38,133 bases of DNA. Origin: Ruminococcaceae bacterium UBA7101. Lineage in GTDB: Bacteria > Bacillota > Clostridia > Oscillospirales > Acutalibacteraceae. Below the pieces are notes generated by a model that worked only from the letters and a program-made list of their open reading frames with translations, was not told the DNA's origin and did not search any database. The position numbers and the translations under genes were made by a program. The stretch covers positions 464 through 38,596 of the forward strand of contig DKYL01000045.1 in the NCBI GenBank assembly GCA_002493325.1, read 5' to 3'. Of this stretch, positions 25,103-35,500 are shown one piece after another (the first letter of the stretch is position 1; every line of letters starts with the position of its first letter).

Positions 25103-25346
25103 CTGTATCAACCTCCTTGCCAAGCTTAGCAGCAATCTGTTTTAAATCAAGATATGAAAGCACAACATTATCACTGTCGGTAATAAAGACACTTTGCGTT
25201 TTTCTGCCGTGTGTGGCATCAATCAAAGTACCGTTTGCCTTGCTTTCACGCACTATTTTTTTTACCGGTGCAGACTCCGGTGAAACAATTGTGACAACTC
25301 TGTCCGCATTAATGAGATTGCCAAAACCAATATTGATTAAATTCAT
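25095..25346 (-). CDS. remA: RemA-family (DUF370) regulator
   Basis: An 83-residue protein of the RemA/YlzA family. In B. subtilis RemA is a DNA-binding activator of biofilm-matrix genes. The motif LINADRVVTIVSPESAPVKK and GRKTQSVFITDS are typical. It lies 4 bases after yicC and overlaps gmk. The position is the same as in B. subtilis (yloC-remA-gmk). Confidence 0.93.
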   Translation of the reverse strand: MNLINIGFGNLINADRVVTIVSPESAPVKKIVRESKANGTLIDATHGRKTQSVFITDSDNVVLSYLDLKQIAAKLGKEVDTDE

Positions 25347-25350
25347 ATTA

Positions 25351-26229
25351 CTACTCTATATTCTGTATTTGCTCGCGTATTTTTTCAATCTCAGCCTTCA
25401 TATCAACAACCTTGCGAGCAATTTCAACATCGTTGCACTTTGAGCCGATTGTATTTGTTTCACGATTTATTTCCTGCAGAAGAAAATCCATTTTTCTGCC
25501 CACAGCTTCGTCACTTTCCAAAAATTCTCTGAGCTGTTCAATATGAGAACGAAGCCTTACAGTTTCTTCAGCGACTGCTACCTTGTCAGCATAAATCGCA
25601 ACCTCCTGAATAATCCTGCCTTCGTCAAGAGAAACATCACCAATTAAATCATGTACTCTTTCAATGAGCTTGTCATTATATTCTTTAACTGTCTGTGGTG
25701 AACGCTCTTCAATAAATGAAACCGTATCTAGAATAAACTCTGTGCGTGAAAAAACATCATTATACATTTTTTCACCCTCAACAGAACGCATATCAATGAA
25801 TCTGTCAACTGCATCTGCTGCAACGGATTTAACCAACTGCCAAATTTTGTCCTCATCCTCTTCTGCTTTTTTTACAATAAGAACATCCTGAAAACGGCTT
25901 ATTGTTGACGCACCAAAATCCTCTTTCAAATCATACGTCACTGATAATTCCTTCAATGCTTTAACATATGCAGAAGCAAGCGTATTATTAACAGCAACCT
26001 CGGCTGCCTCGGTGTTTAGTGCTTCAATACCGACAAAGCATTCTATCTTACCTCTTGAAACACGGCTGCCCACATAGGATTTTATCTTTTCATCAATAAA
26101 GCCATATTGTCTTGGACAGCGTGAATAAAATTCAAAATATCTGTGGTTAACAGATTTAAGCTCAACTGTAATAACATATCCGTCAAGCTCGGCAACTGCC
26201 CTGCCAAAGCCGGTCATGGACTTCACCAT
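25351..26229 (-). CDS. yicC: YicC-family endoribonuclease
   Basis: A 292-residue protein of the YicC/YloC family, described as endoribonucleases. The N-terminal KSMTGFGRA and the C-terminal NRETNTIGSKCNDVEIA with conserved acidic and basic residues are family marks. AGGAGG is 9 bases before the ATG. It is the first gene of the long block, led by the promoter at 26295-26323 and a hairpin in the leader. Confidence 0.95.
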   Translation of the reverse strand: MVKSMTGFGRAVAELDGYVITVELKSVNHRYFEFYSRCPRQYGFIDEKIKSYVGSRVSRGKIECFVGIEALNTEAAEVAVNNTLASAYVKALKELSVTYDLKEDFGASTISRFQDVLIVKKAEEDEDKIWQLVKSVAADAVDRFIDMRSVEGEKMYNDVFSRTEFILDTVSFIEERSPQTVKEYNDKLIERVHDLIGDVSLDEGRIIQEVAIYADKVAVAEETVRLRSHIEQLREFLESDEAVGRKMDFLLQEINRETNTIGSKCNDVEIARKVVDMKAEIEKIREQIQNIE

Positions 26230-26251
26230 AAAATTGTACCTCCTGAAAAAT

Positions 26252-26281
26252 CAGCAATACAAAAAACAAATTGTATTGCTG
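26252..26281 (-). promoter_or_regulatory. Leader hairpin of yicC, possible attenuator
   Basis: On the minus strand CAGCAATACAA pairs perfectly over 11 bp with TTGTATTGCTG around an 8-base loop, then ATTTTTC and the yicC ribosome binding site. The stem begins about 7 bases after the predicted transcription start. It may be a weak attenuator or a stabilising 5' stem. Confidence 0.4.
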
Positions 26282-26294
26282 TCAATTGATTAAT

Positions 26295-26323
26295 ATTATA
26301 TAAGTAATAAATTATAAGGTCAA
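26295..26323 (-). promoter_or_regulatory. Sigma-A-like promoter of the yicC-to-spoVM block
   Basis: TTGACC (26318-26323), a 17-base spacer and TATAAT (26295-26300) on the minus strand. The -10 box is perfect. It probably drives a 13-kb transcript to the terminator at 13091. Confidence 0.8.
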
Positions 26324-26363
26324 TGGTTTGTTAACAAATTGTTTACAATATTCATAATAAATT

Positions 26364-26397
26364 AAAAAAGCAGCAGGCTTTCGCCCACTGCTTTTTT
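26364..26397 (-). terminator. Terminator after the 48-residue peptide gene
   Basis: A 10-bp outer stem (AAAAAAGCAG at 26364-26373, CTGCTTTTTT at 26388-26397) plus an inner GGC/GCC pairing. It is followed by TTTTTTAATTT on the minus strand, and directly follows the peptide gene stop. Nothing else but the yicC promoter and leader hairpin lies in the gap 26230-26399. Confidence 0.88.
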
Positions 26398-26399
26398 AA

Positions 26400-26546
26400 T
26401 TAGTATTCTAATGCATTAAGTAAATCTATATCTTCGTCCTCAATACCTTCACCGGGAATTTCCGTACTGCTGGTGGTAACGACAGACATACTGCTCAAGC
26501 TGAACAAATCTACTTCATACTCAGGAGGTAAATATTTTTTTGTCAT
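26400..26546 (-). CDS. Acidic 48-residue peptide downstream of the giant GH43 protein
   Basis: A 48-residue gene with a strong ribosome binding site (GGAGGTG, 7 bases before the ATG). The product opens with MTKKYLPPEYEVDLFSLSSM, has a Ser/Thr-rich stretch (SVVTTSST), and ends strongly acidic (EGIEDEDIDLLNALEY). It has no signal peptide or membrane segment. It begins 17 bases after the stop of the giant secreted protein and is followed by a strong terminator, so the two share one transcript. Short proteins with a similar KKxYxxPExEV start seem to occur in gut Clostridia, from memory; their role is unknown. A leader-type precursor peptide is possible but not shown. Confidence 0.75.
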   Translation of the reverse strand: MTKKYLPPEYEVDLFSLSSMSVVTTSSTEIPGEGIEDEDIDLLNALEY

Positions 26547-26563
26547 TTTTCCACACCTCCATT

Positions 26564-29500
26564 TTATACGTTAAAGTAATCAGTTGTATTAATCTGATAT
26601 TCTGTACCGTTGAAATCGTAGTTAAATGAATATGTTACAAAGCACTGAATCTGATAAGGTGCTTGTGAATACTTAGCATAAGCAGCCTCACTCAATGACA
26701 TATAGAACTGTCCTGTAGCCGCCTTCTTTGAAGCAGGATACTTCTTTTCAGCACCGGTATCATTATTAACTATTCTGACACCATAAGCTCTGATGTCATT
26801 TTCATTTCCTCCGTTTGTAACGCGAATGAATATCTTTCTTCCGCCAAGGTCATCAGTCTGCTTATAAACAAACGGTGCCTTGCTGTCAAGCTTAAGCTTG
26901 AGATATGCATCTGCAGTCATACCATTTTCTGTTGTGTTCGCAAACTGATCAACCATATCAGCTGTCAGTTCAGTATCACCAACATAATATTTTCCATCAC
27001 CATCGCGGGTAATTACGGTATAAGCTTCATCTGCAATTGCCACAAACATATATGAACTGCTGTAGCTTACAATCTGATATTTATTATCAGCAGTCTTAAC
27101 AGCCCATGCATAGAACTGTGCATTATCTGTTGAAACAGTAACCTCTGTACCTGATTCAGCAATATTGCCGTTAAGCTTCTTACCTGTTATTGAGTTACCG
27201 TCAGAAACTGTAACAGTAACTGTTGGGATAGATTCAAATACAGGCTTAGCAACATAATTATTATTGCCTTTATCAGTGAAATCCCATTCCTTGAAGTTAT
27301 AGAACGGCATTACAGGATCAACAAGCTTTGTCTTAGCTGTGTCAAGGTCAGCGGCATAAATAACATCTGAAACATTACCGTAGCCGTTATAAACCTTAAG
27401 AACCACACCAGTTGCAGCATTTTCAGAAGCATTAATCTGTGCAGTTACTCTGATATCACAGTCAGCCTTACGAAGCATTTCTGTGCCGGTAAAGGATGAA
27501 AGCTTTGAAACTGTAACAGGCTTAATGATTTCTCCATTATAAACCTTATTACCATCCTCATCATCCGTAGCATTCATATACTTCTCAAGGTCGCCCTTTT
27601 TGAAGGTCTGAACAAGCCATGTAACAACTGCGTCACTATCAGCATCGGTGTCAAATGTAAACATTTCACCATAATATTTCTGATCTTTAGCATTTGTAAT
27701 CGTAGCTGTTGCATTACCATTATCATCAAGTGTCTGAACTGTCAGGTATGATGTGTAGAGATTAACCTCAAGTCCGTTAAGCATCTCAAGAAGAGCTTTT
27801 GTAAGCGGATCGGTTTCATCCGTAGAGGTTGCACAAAGCTTTGTGCCTGCAGCAACATTATCACCTGTTGCCTGATTATAGTTAGCTGCAATTTCATCCG
27901 TTGCAAGAACATAAACTGACGGCTTTGTTAAATCAGTACCATTGCTGAGCTGATCAACATAAGCATCAAACTGAGCAAGTGCTTCAGGAGTATATCTGTC
28001 ACGCTCCATTGCAGAAACAACATCTGTTACTGCATCATAGCTTGCATATCTGTCGCTTGCATCGCAATCCTTAAGAGCTGTTTTCTCAATTGTAGCGGTA
28101 GAATCATTTACAGTAATCTGGTCTGCAGAAAGTGTGTTGATGTCAGGCTCAGCATAAGTGTATTCCTTATTGTCCAAAACAATTGTTTCAGGCTCAAGTG
28201 TTTCATACTTAGCATTGCCGGCAGTATCAATTTTATCCTGCTTACCCTGATTAACAGCGCTGTTCATATTAAGCCAGCTTGACATTGTCTTAACCTGAAC
28301 CTGTTCACCGGTATCAGTATTTGTTTCAAAAATACCGGCAGTCAATAATGGAGTCTTTTCATTAATCTGAGTCTGTAATTCTGCTGAATCAACAACAGGC
28401 ATTAATGAGCGCTTATAAGAATTAACCAAATCAAGAAGTTCATCATACTCAGTACCTGTCAATTTGGTGTATCTCCAATATTCCTGATCCTCAACAGGAT
28501 TTAACTTATCAGTATAGTAATTGAAGTGAGTTGATGCTTCAGTAAGGAAGTCATTGAAAGCATTTATTGTTTCTTCAGTAAAATTACCGTTTTCTTTTTC
28601 AACTTCTACAAAATTCTTATTCTCATTTATTGTTTTCTGAGAATCATTGAATTTTTCAATTGTGAAGAGAGCTTCATATTTATCAATGATGTTTTCAATA
28701 ATCTGAGCCTGAACAGGGTCAGTGTATGTTGTAGCATCACCGAAGATGTTATTACCTTCTTCATCTGTATAAATGAATGAATGTGTGCTTCCGTCAGGCG
28801 TTGTGCCGTAAGCTGTTGTATAGGCTTTTTCAACACCGTTTTCTACATATTTTGTATTCTTCATATTCTCTACGAAGAAATAGCCCTCTGATAATGCTCT
28901 CATATATTCACGATATGAAGCTGCAGAATAATCAGAACCAACCAGGTCACCATCAGCTACGATAGATTCAATTCTGCCTGTAGCCTTATTTCTGACAATA
29001 TTAAGCTTCTTGTTAGCAAAGGTTTCAACGAATTCACGAACAGCACCCTTATCACAGGTAGATACGCCAATATTATAGTAAGAATAAATCTCTTCACTGT
29101 TCCAGAAACCTGCAACATCAGGGTTAAGATTATCACGTGCAAGACCCTGTTCCAAAATAAAGTTTGCAGACTTTTCAGCAGCATACTGGTCAGTTGCAGG
29201 ATCAACCAGTGGATTTTTCTCAAGTGAATCCTTACCTGTAAGAATTATAGTACCATTCCATGAATTAGTAGTCGAATCAGTTAGCGGCACCTCTGCAAAA
29301 GCACTTGTAAGACCGACATTAGTACCTGCATACGTACCGTTCATTACATTCTTGGAAACATCAGAATAATACTTGCTACTGAAAGTTGTATCAACCTTAT
29401 GGGTAGTTGCATTACCACTATAGGCGATTGAAGTATTCAAGCCTGTTGTATTATAAATGAAAGAGGTTCCATATTCAGAAGACGTCTTAGGATTCCATTT

Positions 29501-32500
29501 CAGGTTAGATGCCTTAAAGGTAATTGAATAACCTGTCGGCTTACCGCTTGCATCACGATTAATAATCGGGTTATCCGGGTTTGAATAATCCAGATAATAG
29601 TCAGCCATAACTACATTTGAAGTATTGTGTATTGAGCCATTATTAACATTTTTATGCTCAACAGCACCGAAGGAACCGGAGTTAACACCGACACTCTTGT
29701 CAATATCATCAAACTGATTACTAATCAAAGTTGGAGTTTCGTAGTTAGAGTCATTTGTTGATGCAGAATCACCCCAGTTAGCCTGTTGCTTGAACACACC
29801 GGTACCATGCATAACTTTCTCCTGACCATCACTAGCGTCATAGTTATAACTGTTCCATTTGGTCTGTGTTGAAATAATGTCAGTTGCTGTACCCTCAGAA
29901 CCGATAAATCTTGTATAAAGACCCGTCGCAATTCTTCTGTCATTAGAACCGGCTTTCTGCTGATTTCTGATAAACTGAACAGTATGAGCAATTGATGGGT
30001 TAGGCATTACGTAAGCAAATGCAAACTCAGAGTGTTCTACACCATCTACACCCTTATATCTGATGATAAGAATTACACCGTCTTCAGTATAGGATTCCGT
30101 ATCAGCATTATATTTGAAATAGTCTGATACATATCCTCTGAGGATATATTCACTGTATTCGCCCTCTTGAGTAGCTTCCTTAACAAGCTCAGCATACAAT
30201 CCAGAGCCTGAGCAGCCATATTCAGAGCAGATTGATTCATCAGAATAACAATATACTGCACCCGGGTCTGAGGTGTCTATGCGATAAGGATACTTAATTC
30301 TTATCTTTGTAGCACGCTCACCGTAGTTATTTGTACGGCTGTCATAATCAAGTCTGTCAGAAATCTCCTGACCATACTTATAATACTCAGCATTGGATTT
30401 ATGCGTATAAATAATCTGATCCATATCAACAGCAAGCGTATTTGATTCTACATCATCCGGACTTGGAAGATCCTGACCCTTGTAACACCATACCTGCTTA
30501 CCATAAGATTCGCTTGTTGCATCACAGTTGATAATACCAAGCTCATAAACTGTTTTGCCATCCTTAACCTGGGTTGCAACAGTTGCTTCACGAACGACTT
30601 TACCTTCGCTGTTCTTAAATCTTACCCAAGAATTGTTATCAACATTAAAGATTTCAAAATTAAAGGTAAAGAGTGTACCATTATATTCTGTACCGTAAAG
30701 TACACCTGTTTTATTTGTTTCAGGAATCATACGGAATGTGTAAAGTCCGTTATACTGATTCCAAGCCAATCCCATATCAAACTTGTTACCTGCATAGATA
30801 CCAGCTAAATCATTAGCAGTAACATTACCAAGCTTGAGTGAATCCGTACCATTATACTTTAACGGGAAGGATACAGGCCATCCGCTTTCGGTGTAACCTA
30901 CAAGGTTAAGAACCGTATTGTTACCTGACAAATGGCTCTGTCTTGTAGCAAGAGCACCATCCTCAGATGCATTCATTTTATCTGTCTGTCCGGTAGCAAG
31001 AGGACGTGAGTGAACTGCATTAAGGGTTACAATTTCACCCTTATCATTCTGAACATTAAATAAGGAGTTGTGTGCTGTACCTGAATTAATCCAGCTGTTG
31101 CCCTGAATAAGGTAAGAGGACATAAACTGGTTACCACGCATTTGCACATTATTATCTACTGTTGAATTTGCAGCAACACCGTTGATACCCTGATAAGGAC
31201 CTTCAGGATTAACTGAACGGAATACACGTGTTGTGTAGCCCCAGCCGTTTGCAGAGTATGCAACATATAAATAATAGTAGCCATTCTGATATTTGATGAA
31301 TGGACCTTCACCGCTGCCGATACCCTCAGCAAGAGCAATCCATTTAGCTCCGCCTTCATCAAGTGAAGAATTCATATCAGCAACATACTTTGCTTCACCG
31401 CCGATACAGGTACCGTCAGCATTAAGCTTTTTAAGTGCAAGACCTTGCTGCCAAGAGCCATAAACCATATAGAGTGTACCATCCGGTGAATAGAAAGTAG
31501 CAGGGTCAATGGCATTAACCTTATTTTCAGTTGAAACGCTGCGTGCGATTGTTGTTATATTTGTATAAGGGCCTGTGATACTATCACTTGTACCCATAAA
31601 TATTTCTGACTGATAAGCATCCCAAGCTGAGGTTGAGCCGTAGAAGCACCACTTATTGATTGTGGTATTGTACATAACGTGTGGTGCCCATACAAGATAA
31701 CCTGCACCCGGTTTATTTTCAGGTGAGGATGCCGTATAACCAAGAGGACCTGCAAGAGCAGTTACATAGTCACTGCCAAAGAGTTTCTGGTTCTGATAAC
31801 CGCATCTGCCCTTATCATCGCCAACTACCTCCCAGATATAAGCATCGTCAGAATGATAAACTGTCATACCTGTACCGAACATATAGTAATCAATCTTGCT
31901 ATATGATGTACCGGGATTTGCATCCATATATTCCTGACCTACTGTTCTGCCGTCGGCAAGTGTATAAACAGTAACTGCTGTCGGGTCATGAGCAAAAGCC
32001 TTTTCAGACCAGCAATCTGAATGCTCATCATTATACATATTATTGATATCAACCTGAGAAAGAACCTCAGTATATACACGTACATCATCAATATATGTGT
32101 CAAAGCCATTTGCCCAATAATTCATACCATTGTCACCAATAGTAAGAACAGTGCCGTCTTTTGTTACGAAATCAAGAATATTCTGAGCAAGAGTTTTTGA
32201 GTTACCGAAATCACCGGCATAAGTTGATTCATGCGGTTCGCCGTTTGTATAAACCATTACATTATTGGTTTCAGCATTCGGGTCAACAGTAACAACAATA
32301 TTCATCCACTGACCGGAATAGTTTCCTGCAGCGTGGAGTGTTTTATTCTGTGGGTCAGCCTTGATATCCTGATGTCGCTCACCCTTATCATTACTGTATT
32401 CCTGACGGAAGGTTGCCCAACCGTTCATATTAGCAAGGAAATACTCTGTGTTATTGGAAGAGCCGTCAACGGCTGCATTCTTGAAACCAACACCGGTATA

Positions 32501-35500
32501 CCAGTAATCATTACCTGCATACTGTGAAATATCATCAACAACTTTTCCGTCACGTTCGATATATCTCCAATAGCTTAATGTAATACCATTATTCTGAGCT
32601 GCAACCTTATTTGCCTCTCTTGCAGCGATTGGGTTGGCAATTTCAAGATGCTGTTTAACAGAATTGCTTGCATTAATCTTTAATGCATTCTCTCTCCAGC
32701 CTGATGACCAATCGTAGCCGTTTGCATTGCCGTCAATATTACCTGCACCTGCAACAACTGAGCCAGCCTGCTCCGTAAATTTACCGGAGTAATTGCTGCC
32801 GAGGTCAGGTGTTGAGCTGAAGGTAGTACCGTTAATACTTGTGTTATCGAAGCTTTCACGCAGTGCAAGTGTATCCAAATCATCACTGAGGAAGATCTTT
32901 TTCACTGCAGTTTCTTCGCCCTGATATTCACGCCAAGCATTAACAATGATGTATTCAATATTACCTAAATCTGTAAGAGCAATAGGAGCTGAATAGGTTG
33001 CATCTGTTACCTTTTCCTCACCATTGACATTCATTGAATACTTAATGGTTGCATCAATATTTTCAGGGTCGGCAATCGTAATTGTGCTTGCGTTATTAAC
33101 CTTATTGCCCATTTCAGATGTAATTGCAAGGTCTTTTGAGGTTGCTCTTACATATGTAGCACTGCTGATGGCAGATGTAATTGTTTCACCTGTCTCTTCG
33201 TCAATCAAAACGAGCTGACGAGCCTGAACAGTAACCACAGACGCAGTATTTAAACCTTCAAATGGAATTACACTGCTTGTATCTGTATATGCAGTCCATT
33301 CACCGTTATTAATACGGTATTCCATAGCACCGTCATAAACAGTACCGCCGTTATCGGGTGCAGGTGAAAGTGTAATCTGTGTATCCGGTGCAATTGCCGT
33401 ACCGGTTGCTACCGACATATCAGGACCTTTAAAAATATAATAGTTGGTAATGCTCAAAGGTGATACAGTAGCACCATCTTTTACAATACAAGCATAAATT
33501 GTTACGGCAGAATGATCACTGCTGCCTGCAAAGGGTGCAAACTCGCCGGTATACGTACTAACGTCAGCCTTCAGCATATCACTGAGTGTAACCTGTGATT
33601 CACCGTCATATACAACCTTATATTTAATCTGTGCAGAAGCATCCAGCTCCTGTTGAGAGGTAATTGTCACCTTTGTATCGGGACCGAGTGCCGGCAACTC
33701 CGGTGTTACCACAGGCTCTGTATATGCCATCGCAGGGAATCTGAGTGCTTTAAATGTGTTTGTAAGATTGGTAGCGATTGAAGCATCAACATTAACATAT
33801 TTATCACTGGTAAACGGAGCAATCATTGCATCCTGTGCAGCATTATATGCCGCCATAAATGTTTCCCACAATTTACCATCAAAGCTGCCCTGTCCCTTTT
33901 CTGCAACACGCTGCATAGGGGAAACAGTTTCCTTTGAATCCTCATTAAAAATAGGAGTTGTTAAAGCAGAACGAATCTTTGCATAATTTGACCCAATAAC
34001 TGTACTTTGCTTTGCAACCTCTGTAATAGCTTTGCTATAGTGCGTCTCGTAATTCTCCATTGCTGTGGTATTGGAAGCAGAATTCGTTACATTCACAAAG
34101 AAAGACTCCGGATTATATAAGAGTCTGTCAAAGTACATCAGAAAGTTTTCTGCACCGCCCTGTCTGAAATTCTTAACCGTCTTAAGACGTGCCTTATTCG
34201 CATCAATGGAATCCAGAACAACCTTATAGTTCACAATATGAACTGGTACGCTTGAGTTCAGTACACGAGGCCACTTATTAGTATTATAAGTAGTTGAATC
34301 TGTAAAATAAGCAGTAAGCGAAATAGACTCGTTCCTATAATACTCATTAGGATCATTATCAAAATTACCGTTAAAGGTCATCAGGTTACAAAAACCAGTA
34401 GACTGTCCCTTAGAGAATGAAACAGCATTCCAGCCGCCGGTTGCAATGCCATCATTGTGCAACTGGTAACCGACTTCGGTATTTGCGTTTGCCATAGCCC
34501 AACCATAGTCCCAGTTATTACCACTACCTTGCACGCCCTTCCAGTTGCCGGTCAAAGCAAGGTCACTATTAGTTGAGGCTAAGGTAATAAGACCGACATA
34601 ACGATTTCCACTACCTATACCCGATAAATGTTTAGTAACAATCATTATCGGTGCTTTCGGCTCATGTCCTGCGACACCGCAGTAAAGCATAGTAACCTCC
34701 GGATTACGCATCCATGCCTCTGTGTAATTCGAATCACTAGCACTTCCCGACTCACTTTCGGCATTGGCTGCCCAAAGCAGATTGTTCCAATACTGTGACT
34801 CTGTACCTGAAAGTGGATTACCATTGTTATTTACTCTGATACCGGCACTTGCGACAGCCTGCACTCTGTTTTCATCCCAAGGATTCTTCGTCATATTGCC
34901 AAGGGTCAGACGCATACGCCAATAGGCTCTTGTAATATTATCCTGTGTTACAACATTATCCTTATTGCCGCCATAGTAATATGCGTCATAAACCTTGTTG
35001 CCATCAACATAAGCCTGATATGCAGCACGCATATTCATATAAACGGTATTATCTATCATTGCGTTCTCATACTCAGTCATTTTTTCTTTGAGCATATCAA
35101 TGGTAGCGTGTGCATTATTACGGATAATTACATTGTCAATGTAACCGTCAACACCTTGGCTCCAGTAGTTCGGACCGGCACCGTACCAAACAGACCTTGC
35201 TTCTGCAAAATAAGCAGACGGACCCTTGCCCAAATACTTCACGCAATTATAAGCACCTATATCCCCAAGTAAATCCTTTGAAAGATCAATTACCTTTGTC
35301 TGAACATTATTCACGTAAAATGTGATAACATCAAAATTCGGGTTATCGGCACTTGGTACAATATTAATGATGATTTCATTCCACTGATTTGCCTTTAATT
35401 CAGAGCCAAAGCAGCCGGACGCATCAAAAAAGTTGTTGCCATTGCTTACGCCTGCACCATCCTGGTCCCAGCAGAAGAAAGCTTCACCATCTTCCCTCAA

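Noticed and set aside
28627..31974. Several open frames of 60-98 codons on both strands inside the giant GH43 gene
   Set aside because: They lie wholly within a long clear gene, have no ribosome binding sites of note and no recognisable domains.
29700..32000. Dockerin or sortase motif in the giant protein
   Set aside because: No paired calcium-binding repeats and no LPXTG followed by a membrane segment and basic tail were found.
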